From: Vagococcus fluvialis bH819
Lineage (GTDB): Bacteria; Bacillota; Bacilli; Lactobacillales; Vagococcaceae
DNA: 64,000 nt
Assembly: GCF_900163795.1 (NCBI RefSeq)
Contig: NZ_FWFD01000015.1
Span: 186,001 to 250,000, forward strand
Reading direction: 5' to 3'
Every line of letters starts with the position of its first letter. Position 1 is the stretch's first letter. Position numbers and translations under genes: made by a program. Under the pieces are notes generated by a model. It worked only from the letters and a program-made list of their open reading frames with translations. It made no database searches and was not told the DNA's origin. This document shows, in pieces, positions 19,316 to 26,505 of the stretch.

Positions 19316-19756
19316 TTGAAAAAACCAAATTTAGGCTACTATATTCAAAAAATAAATGACATCGTTACAACATCTGAGGAAATCGGAGAATTAATGAATC
19401 CGTCATACGAAACAATTAGAACAGCCATTGATTCAGATAAAGTAGCTAATTTAACTGGCGAACAATTAAAAGAAACTCAAGAACTATTTTTAAGTGGAAC
19501 TGACAAATATCGAGGACTCTTAGCTGAAATTAAAGGCTTGAAAGCACCTATCAAAGTTATGGGCATTCATAAAAAATTAGAAAAAGCTTTTGAAACATAT
19601 GTTGTGGGTTGCCAAGAAATGGTAGACTCTATTAATTTAGAAGAAAATTCAGTCAATAATGAACAATTTAATTCATCTGAAACAAAGCAAGATGAAGCAA
19701 CAGATGAAATTTCATTCTGTATTCAACGCATTACACAACTTGTAATGGGAAAATAA
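19316..19756 (+). CDS. Hypothetical helical cytoplasmic protein
   Basis: Not recognised. A 146-residue, charged, mainly helical protein without signal or membrane segment; the C-terminal third is Asn/Glu/Ser-rich and ends with a short amphipathic helix. It starts with TTG seven bases after AGAGGG. A strong terminator follows. It stands alone, so context gives no function; similar short proteins in lactic acid bacteria are annotated as hypothetical. Confidence 0.65.
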   Translation: MKKPNLGYYIQKINDIVTTSEEIGELMNPSYETIRTAIDSDKVANLTGEQLKETQELFLSGTDKYRGLLAEIKGLKAPIKVMGIHKKLEKAFETYVVGCQEMVDSINLEENSVNNEQFNSSETKQDEATDEISFCIQRITQLVMGK

Positions 19757-19763
19757 GGAAAGC

Positions 19764-19795
19764 AGAGATTGGCTTACATGCCAATCTCTTTTTAT
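19764..19795 (+). terminator. Terminator after the 19316 gene
   Basis: Perfect 10-bp stem AGAGATTGGC / GCCAATCTCT (19764-19773, 19780-19789) with loop TTACAT, then T-rich. Confidence 0.9.
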
Positions 19796-19831
19796 TATTG
19801 TTAATTTACCCAAAAAGCTAATTGTTTATGG

Positions 19832-19996
19832 ATTCCTCCAGTTGTTTGGAGTTAATCGCCTTTCTCACCACCTTCTGATAGACGGGGCTTAAAAATCTGC
19901 TCCTTCGGTAACTTCACCAATAAGAATCAATCGTGAAAAAATCGATTGTTTCTTATTACTTCCAGTTACTCGGAGCAAAACGATTTTTAAGCCACC
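19832..19996 (+). repeat. Dispersed intergenic repeat, full copy A
   Basis: About 165 bases, flanked on both sides by TCCAGTT(R/A)(C/T)TYGGAG-type inverted repeats: CTCCAGTTGTTTGGAG (19836-19851) and TTCCAGTTACTCGGAGC (from 19960), each followed by a pyrimidine-rich TCACC/GCCACC stretch. The middle has TCTGCTCCTTCGGTAACTTC. It aligns along its length with 39909-40069. The whole gap 19796-20145 holds no gene. Confidence 0.75.
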
Positions 19997-20145
19997 TTTT
20001 TATTAAATTTATCCTAACTCGGTCTTAGGTACGTGTTTTATTTAAATTATTAATGGTAGTCTAATAGTATACAAAATATAAAAATGTTAATTTTTATTTA
20101 TTTAAGTGACAAGTAATTTGAAAAATAAGCGATCGAGGTAAGTGG

Positions 20146-22506
20146 ATGGAAAATAAAAGTAAATACCCAGGATTGACAAACTCAGAAGTTGCTAACAGAA
20201 AAGTTAGAGGAGAGGTAAATACTTCTGCTCCAACAACAACACGAAATTTTAGACAAATTTTAGCAGAAAATAGTTTAACATTATTTAACTTTATAAACTT
20301 AATCATAGCCGGTTTCATCATATATACAGAGAGTTATAAAAATTTACTCTTTTTAGGAGTTATTATAACGAATACTTTTATCGGAATCTATCAAGAAATT
20401 AGAGCTAAGAAAAACATTGATCAACTAACTATACTAAATCAAGCAAAAGCATTTGTTATTAGAAATTTTGAAAAAATTGAAGTACCACAAGACGAAGTGG
20501 TCAAAGATGACTTGATAATGATCAGACGTGGTCAACAAATTATTGTTGATGGTGTTATTATTGAAACTGAAGGAATTGAATGTGATGAATCTCAATTAAC
20601 CGGTGAGTCAGATCCAGTTGAAAAAATGTCAGGTTCTAACGTTTTTTCAGGTAGTTTTGTAGTGAGTGGTAATGCCATCATGCAAGCGACAAAAGTTGGA
20701 GAGGAAAGTTATTCTTATCAACTAACTATGGAAGCTAAGCAGACTAAAGGAATATATAGTGAACTGATCATTATGATGAAAAAATTAATTCGTATTTTGA
20801 CGTTTGTGATTATTCCGGTGGGAGCCATTCTGATGACAACAAGTATTGCCAGTGGTGTTCACATTGATAAAGCTATCTTGGGAAGCACTGCTGCTATGAT
20901 TGGTATGATTCCAGAAGGTTTAGTCTTACTAACATCTGTTGCTTTAGCAGTGGGTGTAGTGAAGTTAAGTAAAAAGAATGTTTTAGTTCAAACGATGGGC
21001 TCTATTGAAACGCTGGCAAGAGTTGACGTATTATGCCTAGACAAAACGGGAACGTTAACTAGTGGTAATTTAAAAGTAGTTGAAAGTGAACCGTTTCCTA
21101 ATAGTCACTTAGATCTATTTTCATTTGGAGAATTGGTGGGTTCGATGATTCATGGTCTAGATGAAGATAACGCAACAGGGCAAGCATTGCTAGCTTGTTT
21201 TAATAAAAAATCAGATCATTTAAAAACCTCAAAACAAATTGCTTTTTCATCTGCTAGAAAATGGAGTGCTATTTCATTTGAAAACGAAGGAAGTTACTAT
21301 ATGGGGGCTCCTGAATATTTATTTCAAGAGTTCGAATCAGAGCAAGTTAAAAAAATGAAAGAAGCGATGTCTCAGGGATTAAGAATTATTGCAGTTGCTA
21401 AGAGTAACTATCAGATTACCGGAACTCAATTGCCCGAAGATTTAACTCTTTTAGGTTTTATTTACTTAGAGGATGAAATCAGACCAGAGGCACCACAGAC
21501 ACTTCAATACTTTAAAGATCAAGAAGTGGATATTTGTATTATTTCAGGAGATCATCCAGAAACAGTGTCACAAATTGCCAAACGTTCGGGGGTTTCTAAT
21601 CCTAATAAAAAAATAGATATGAGCCAAGTTGATGACAGTGATATTCCAGATTTAATTAAAGAATATCGGATTTTTGGACGTGTTTCACCAGAGCAAAAGC
21701 GTTTGTTAGTAGAAGCGCTTCAAGCAGAAGAGCATGTTGTTGGAATGACGGGGGACGGTGTGAATGATATTTTAGCACTTAAAAAAGCTGATTGTAGTAT
21801 TGTTATGTCTAATGGTAGTGACGCGGCTAAAGGTATTGCTGATTTTGTATTGTTGGATTCTAATTTTGATTCTATGGTAGGTGTGGTGTTAGAAGGTCGA
21901 AAAGTGATCAATAATATTCAAAGAGTAGCCTCTCTTTATTTAACTAAAACTGTTTATTCGATGGTTTTAGCCGTATTGTTTATTTTCTTAGCCTCAACAT
22001 ATCCCTTCCAACCAATTCAGCTAAGTCCAATTAGCTCATTAACAGTTGGTATTCCGTCATTTTTCTTAGCATTACGACCAAATACAGCACCGATTAAAGG
22101 AAAATTTTTGAAAAATGTTTTTGAACCAGCTTTGGCAAGTGGTTTTAGTGTGGTTGTCTTTTCACTAGCTATTGAAATTATTGGAAATGGATTAAATTGG
22201 AGCTACGATGAAAAATCAACAGTCACCGTTTGGTTAACAGGTTTAGTTTGTTTTATTGCTCTATATTTTATTGCAAAACCAATTACGTGGAAAATTATGA
22301 CACTAATTGCAACATTGGCAACGATCTTTTTAATCATATTTATTTTCTTTGAGAGTATTTTTTCATTGGTTAATATCTTTGATTTTCGCTTAATGATTAT
22401 TTATGTGCCGTTAATGATTGCAGCGCCTTTTGTTTTTTACGGTTTAAAAAAAGTTTTTCATTATTTACTTAATTTAGAGTTTAAGAACAAGAAAAAAGCT
22501 AGTTAG
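20146..22506 (+). CDS. Cation-translocating P-type ATPase (Exp7-like)
   Basis: A 786-residue P-type ATPase with TGES actuator motif, DKTGTLT phosphorylation site (Asp299), TGDGVND hinge and about eight to ten membrane segments. M4 reads MIPEGLVLLTS. It resembles the pneumococcal Exp7 group rather than the calcium pump at 15498. Substrate is unknown; no N-terminal heavy-metal domain or CPx motif, so copper or cadmium export is unlikely. GAGGTAAGTGG precedes the ATG. It shares its terminator with the converging YitT gene. Confidence 0.85.
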   Translation: MENKSKYPGLTNSEVANRKVRGEVNTSAPTTTRNFRQILAENSLTLFNFINLIIAGFIIYTESYKNLLFLGVIITNTFIGIYQEIRAKKNIDQLTILNQAKAFVIRNFEKIEVPQDEVVKDDLIMIRRGQQIIVDGVIIETEGIECDESQLTGESDPVEKMSGSNVFSGSFVVSGNAIMQATKVGEESYSYQLTMEAKQTKGIYSELIIMMKKLIRILTFVIIPVGAILMTTSIASGVHIDKAILGSTAAMIGMIPEGLVLLTSVALAVGVVKLSKKNVLVQTMGSIETLARVDVLCLDKTGTLTSGNLKVVESEPFPNSHLDLFSFGELVGSMIHGLDEDNATGQALLACFNKKSDHLKTSKQIAFSSARKWSAISFENEGSYYMGAPEYLFQEFESEQVKKMKEAMSQGLRIIAVAKSNYQITGTQLPEDLTLLGFIYLEDEIRPEAPQTLQYFKDQEVDICIISGDHPETVSQIAKRSGVSNPNKKIDMSQVDDSDIPDLIKEYRIFGRVSPEQKRLLVEALQAEEHVVGMTGDGVNDILALKKADCSIVMSNGSDAAKGIADFVLLDSNFDSMVGVVLEGRKVINNIQRVASLYLTKTVYSMVLAVLFIFLASTYPFQPIQLSPISSLTVGIPSFFLALRPNTAPIKGKFLKNVFEPALASGFSVVVFSLAIEIIGNGLNWSYDEKSTVTVWLTGLVCFIALYFIAKPITWKIMTLIATLATIFLIIFIFFESIFSLVNIFDFRLMIIYVPLMIAAPFVFYGLKKVFHYLLNLEFKNKKKAS

Positions 22507-22510
22507 ACAA

Positions 22511-22553
22511 AAAAAGGATCTCAACCAAGTATTGATGGTTGAGATCCTTTTTT
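22511..22553. terminator. Bidirectional terminator
   Basis: AAAAAGGATCTCAACCA pairs perfectly with its complement across an 8-base loop, A-rich left and T-rich right. It lies between the converging ATPase and yitT-like genes. Confidence 0.92.
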
Positions 22554-22563
22554 GATAGGCTAC

Positions 22564-23427
22564 TTAATCTTTAAATAAAGTAAATCCTTTTCCGTAAACT
22601 TCATTAGCACTTGAAATAACCATAAACGCTTCTGGGTCAATATCTAAAACGGCCTGTTTAATCTTTGTGTAATCATTATCGCGAATAACTGTCATAATCA
22701 TTTTTTTCTGATCTAATCGATGACCTCCTTCAACCGGTAAATAGGTTACACCTGTTTGCTGTTGATGAAGAAGAGATTCACGAATTTCTTCAAATTTGGG
22801 TGAAATAATAAAGAGATTTTTTGATAAGTCAGGTCCAACTTGCACCATATCAATCACACGAGCAGTTAGATATAAAGCAATCATTGCGTATAAAACACGC
22901 TGAATGTCAAAAACAAAAAGAGCACTTAAAATAACTAAACCATCGCAAAAACCTGTTAATAAACCTAATTTTAATTGGGTATATTTCTGAATAATTTTTG
23001 CAATTAAAGTAGTTCCACCAGTTGAGCCATTTCCTAAGAAAACAAGGCCAACGCCGATCCCGATGGTTACCCCACCAAAGATTGAAGCTAAAATAGGATC
23101 TTTCGTTGCAGGTTCCATATCATGTAATAAAGAAACAAATAAAGGAACTAGCAAACTTCCTAAGATACTTTTCATGAAAACTTCTTTACCTAAAATGAAA
23201 TAACAAAGGAATAATAAGACAATGTTAACAGAGTAAAGGACAAGACTTGGAGACCAATGAAAGGTTTCAAAAAGAATAATCGTTAGTCCATTAATACCTC
23301 CAGAAACAATTTTATTTGGAAATAAGAAAGCATTAAAGCCTAAAGAAACAACAAATGAACCGATAGTAATTAAGAAAATTTCAACTGTTTTTTTACCAAA
23401 CAGACTATTTAATTTTTGTATTATCAT
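22564..23427 (-). CDS. YitT-family membrane protein (DUF161 + DUF2179)
   Basis: A 287-residue protein with five to six membrane segments (DUF161/YitT_membrane) and a C-terminal cytoplasmic DUF2179 domain (about residues 215-275, LPVEGGHRLDQKKMIMTVIRDND region). The function of the family is not established. ATG 23427 follows AGGAATTTG after the run GGGG. It is transcribed leftward, away from the ABC-F leader. Confidence 0.88.
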   Translation of the reverse strand: MIIQKLNSLFGKKTVEIFLITIGSFVVSLGFNAFLFPNKIVSGGINGLTIILFETFHWSPSLVLYSVNIVLLFLCYFILGKEVFMKSILGSLLVPLFVSLLHDMEPATKDPILASIFGGVTIGIGVGLVFLGNGSTGGTTLIAKIIQKYTQLKLGLLTGFCDGLVILSALFVFDIQRVLYAMIALYLTARVIDMVQVGPDLSKNLFIISPKFEEIRESLLHQQQTGVTYLPVEGGHRLDQKKMIMTVIRDNDYTKIKQAVLDIDPEAFMVISSANEVYGKGFTLFKD

Positions 23428-23512
23428 AACAAATTCCTCCCCAAGAAGTCATGTTAACGTATTTAGGTAGACTTATCAACCAATGAAAACATTTTTTTGA
23501 AAAATTTCATGT

Positions 23513-23541
23513 TTGACGTACATTTTTTAGTATGTTATATT
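23513..23541 (+). promoter_or_regulatory. Promoter of the first ABC-F leader
   Basis: TTGACG at 23513-23518, 17-base spacer ending in TGT, and TATATT at 23536-23541: a near-ideal extended promoter. Initiation near 23548 gives a leader of about 300 bases. Confidence 0.8.
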
Positions 23542-23547
23542 TCACTT

Positions 23548-23849
23548 AATAAAGTTAAGGGTGAGCAAAATGGTCTTGATTAGACGAATCTGCTCTGAAC
23601 ATTAGAAATAGATGAAGCATATGTTCAGAGCGTAAGAAAAATTTCTTCATCACTATTGAGAATAAGTAATTAAAAAAGACTGGAAATAACAGTCTTATTT
23701 ATTGATACTTCTATTCTAGTAGTGATTGTGGGGAGGGCGACTTGAAAATGTTTCCGTCGTCTTCTCTATTTTTGTCTAAGATAGAAGTAGGGAGATTAAC
23801 CACAAAATTTCGGTTAATCTCTTTTAATTTGCAGAAAGAAGGAAAGAAA
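23548..23849 (+). promoter_or_regulatory. Long attenuator leader of the first ABC-F gene
   Basis: Contains a perfect 11-bp stem (23592-23602 with 23621-23631), a smaller AAGACTG/CAGTCTT hairpin (23676-23696), and a terminator GAGATTAACC/GGTTAATCTC (23792-23801, 23812-23821) followed by TTTT. TACTTCTATTCT near 23706-23717 can pair with AGATAGAAGTA (about 23779-23789), next to the terminator arm. GGGGAGGG at 23730-23737 precedes an open frame (TTG 23742, ATG 23748) that crosses the terminator and is in frame with the ABC-F gene. Confidence 0.7.
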
Positions 23850-25400
23850 ATGAGTATATTGACAATTACAAATTTAGATTATGAATTACCAGATAAAGTT
23901 TTATATAAAGACAGTAATTTAAGAGTAAACAAAGGAGAACATCTTGGTTTAACTGGTAAGAATGGAGCAGGTAAGTCCACTCTTTTAAAAATGATTCAAG
24001 GAGAAGTTTTACCAGATGGTGGACAAATTATTTGGCAAAATAACTTACGCATCTCTTACTTAGAACAACAACTGACTTATGATGATGGAGATACTATTTT
24101 TGATTATTTAAAGCGAGCGTTTAAATATTTATATGAAGTTAATGACAAGATTCAAGCATTGTATATGACTTACGCGGAGACGTATGATGATAATTTATTA
24201 GAAGAAATAGGTCAGTATCAAGATACATTAGAAAATAATGACTTCTATAATATTGAGACAGAAATTGAACGGGTTGCTACAGGCTTAGGTATTAATGCTT
24301 TAGGTTTAGACCGTGAAGTAGAGGCTCTAAGTGGTGGACAACGATCAAAAGTATCGCTAGCAAAACTGCTATTGGAAAAAGCTGATGTGTTTCTTTTAGA
24401 TGAGCCAACTAACTACTTAGATACAGAACATATTGATTGGTTGTCAGATTATTTAAATCAATTAGAAGACACATATATTGTTATTTCTCATGACCGGGAA
24501 TTTTTAAACCGTGTAACGAATTGTATTTGTGATATTGAATTCCAAACGCTGACCAAATACATGGGAAATTATGATGCAGCGATGAAACAAAAAGAAGCGC
24601 AACAAGAGCATTTACATCGTGAGTTTGAAAAACAACAAAAAGAAATTGATAAGTTAGAAAGTTATATCAGAAAATATAAAGCGGGTAGCCGCTCAACAAT
24701 GGCAAAAAGTCGAGAAAAGCAACTAAATAGAATGGACCGATTAACACCACCTGTTTCACCAAAACCAGGCCATTTCCATTTTCCGTATATAGCATCTCAT
24801 GGTAATTTAGTTGTTGAAGTGAAACGTTTAGAAATTGGTTACAGTAAAAAAGCGTTGTTACCACCGATCAATTTATTAGTCCAAAATGGTGAAAAAATAG
24901 CAATCAATGGTTTCAATGGCATCGGTAAGTCCACTTTATTAAAAACGTTAATTGGTGAATTACAAGCAATTAATGGTGACATCGAGCTATCAAGAGAAGC
25001 AAAAATAAGTTATTTCTCTCAAGACTTAGTGTGGTCCAATCCTCATCAATCAGCTTTTGATTGGATCAAGGAACAATTTCCAAAATTAAATAATAAAGAA
25101 GTCCGTCGCTATTTATCTCGTAGTGGGATTATTGATGATAATGTAACTAAAGCATTGGATCAGTTAAGTGGAGGAGAGCAAACAAAAGTTAAATTATGTG
25201 GCTTAACACTTAAGAAAAGTAACTTCTTAATTTTAGATGAGCCAACGAACCATTTAGATCAAGGAACAAAAGATGGTTTGAAACGTGCATTAAAAGATTA
25301 CGAAGGAACATTAATAGTTGTTTCCCATGAGCCAGAATTTTATAATGGTTTGGTAGATAAAGAGTTTGATGTAGAGAGCAATACATTAAAACATGTATAG
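23850..25400 (+). CDS. ABC-F family ATPase 1
   Basis: A 516-residue soluble protein with two ABC domains and no membrane segments: Walker A GKNGAGKST and GFNGIGKST, signatures LSGGQ and LSGGE, Walker B LLDEPTNYLD and LILDEPTNHLD, and a charged helical inter-domain linker (about residues 240-310). ABC-F proteins act on the ribosome as translation factors or antibiotic-protection proteins. ATG 23850 follows AAGAAGGAAAG and matches the usual family N-terminus. The long attenuator leader favours an inducible, possibly antibiotic-responsive role, which is inference. Confidence 0.88.
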   Translation: MSILTITNLDYELPDKVLYKDSNLRVNKGEHLGLTGKNGAGKSTLLKMIQGEVLPDGGQIIWQNNLRISYLEQQLTYDDGDTIFDYLKRAFKYLYEVNDKIQALYMTYAETYDDNLLEEIGQYQDTLENNDFYNIETEIERVATGLGINALGLDREVEALSGGQRSKVSLAKLLLEKADVFLLDEPTNYLDTEHIDWLSDYLNQLEDTYIVISHDREFLNRVTNCICDIEFQTLTKYMGNYDAAMKQKEAQQEHLHREFEKQQKEIDKLESYIRKYKAGSRSTMAKSREKQLNRMDRLTPPVSPKPGHFHFPYIASHGNLVVEVKRLEIGYSKKALLPPINLLVQNGEKIAINGFNGIGKSTLLKTLIGELQAINGDIELSREAKISYFSQDLVWSNPHQSAFDWIKEQFPKLNNKEVRRYLSRSGIIDDNVTKALDQLSGGEQTKVKLCGLTLKKSNFLILDEPTNHLDQGTKDGLKRALKDYEGTLIVVSHEPEFYNGLVDKEFDVESNTLKHV

Positions 25401-25409
25401 AAAAAGATA

Positions 25410-25460
25410 GGAACTGTGGCATGAGGCTTAAAACTTGTGCCACAGCTCCTTATTTATTTT
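25410..25460 (+). terminator. Terminator after ABC-F 1
   Basis: GGAACTGTGGCA pairs with TGCCACAGCTCC (25410-25421, 25438-25449; one mismatch), followed by a T-rich stretch. Confidence 0.85.
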
Positions 25461-25557
25461 TTATGACAAAACCGTAAGATGATTGTAAGCCAATCCACTC
25501 TAAAAGTAATCAAAAACAAGCTATTATATAATTAACTTTTAAAAAGGAGTGGGTAAA

Positions 25558-26337
25558 ATGAATCAACAAAAATTTGGTATAACAGGAACACAATTAAAAT
25601 TTATTGGAATCGTATTAATGGTCTTTGATCATGTTCATCAAATGTTTAACTATGCTGGTGTTCCGTTATGGTTTGGTATGTTAGGAAGACTAGTCTTACC
25701 CGTTTTTTTATTCATGGCAGCAGAAGGATTTTATTATACAAGAGATCGTAAAAAATATATGTTACGTTTATTGATTGGTTTTTGGATGATGAATATTCTT
25801 AGTTTAATTTTTGAACGTACCTTTCCGATGGAGAATGTTCAATTAATCAATAATGTCTTTGGAACCTTGTTACTTGCGACAATGATGATGTCCATGATTG
25901 ATAGTCTAAAAGAGAAAAAAATTTTAAAAGCTTTAATAATGGTTATTCTACCAACTATTTCAACGATATTATTCTTGCTGTTTTTTTCTACAAATCCAAT
26001 GTTAGCTGTTTATACTTCAATGATATTTCCATCGTTTATAACCGTTGAAGGTGGATTTTTGGTTGTTATTTTAGGTGCAGTATTATATCTTTTTAGAGAA
26101 AAAAGGTATTTACAATATCTTGCTATTTTACTAGTTGGTTTGATTTCTACAGGATTTAATTTTACTAATCTCTTGTCAGGCAATCATCAATGGATGATGA
26201 TTTTTTCTATTTTTTTAATTGCGCTATATAACGGTCAAAGAGGAAAAGGAAGTAAGTATTTCTTTTATATTTTTTATCCAGCTCATATTTATATTTTGTA
26301 TATCTTGTCTTATCTATATACTAATTTTTTTAATTAG
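25558..26337 (+). CDS. TraX-family membrane acetyltransferase-like protein
   Basis: A 259-residue membrane protein with about eight hydrophobic segments and the TraX pattern: FDHVHQMF near the N-terminus, LPVFLFMAAEGF, and the C-terminal YPAHIYILY. TraX acetylates F-pilin in conjugative plasmids; chromosomal Firmicute relatives probably acylate another surface substrate. ATG 25558 is chosen because AAGGAG lies eight bases upstream; GTG at 25549 overlaps that site. No conjugation genes are nearby. Confidence 0.85.
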   Translation: MNQQKFGITGTQLKFIGIVLMVFDHVHQMFNYAGVPLWFGMLGRLVLPVFLFMAAEGFYYTRDRKKYMLRLLIGFWMMNILSLIFERTFPMENVQLINNVFGTLLLATMMMSMIDSLKEKKILKALIMVILPTISTILFLLFFSTNPMLAVYTSMIFPSFITVEGGFLVVILGAVLYLFREKRYLQYLAILLVGLISTGFNFTNLLSGNHQWMMIFSIFLIALYNGQRGKGSKYFFYIFYPAHIYILYILSYLYTNFFN

Positions 26338-26376
26338 TTTAGAAAGAATGTCGGTAATAAAAAATTAAATAGATAG

Positions 26377-26412
26377 AAAGAGGGTGATATATCCAAATTA
26401 CCCTCTTTTTTT
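26377..26412 (+). terminator. Terminator after traX-like gene
   Basis: AAAGAGGGT pairs with ACCCTCTTT (26377-26385, 26400-26408), then T-rich. Confidence 0.85.
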
Positions 26413-26440
26413 GCTTTTTAAAATTAAATAGCGTGTACTA

Positions 26441-26469
26441 TTGAAATTATATAATACGTATTATATAAT
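26441..26469 (+). promoter_or_regulatory. ppdK operon promoter with 24-bp palindrome
   Basis: TTGAAA (26441-26446) and TATAAT (26464-26469) are separated by 17 bases. Positions 26446-26469 form a perfect 24-bp palindrome (half site ATTATATAATAC) covering the spacer and the -10. Because a CcpN-type repressor gene is second in the operon, this is a candidate autoregulatory operator. Confidence 0.7.
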
Positions 26470-26505
26470 GATTTTAGATTTAATAAAATGTTTGGAGGAT
26501 TATTG

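Noticed and set aside
23742-23849. N-terminally extended ABC-F protein starting at 23742
   Set aside because: The usual family N-terminus begins at 23850 with its own ribosome binding site; the extension lies on the terminator. Kept only as a possible leader frame.
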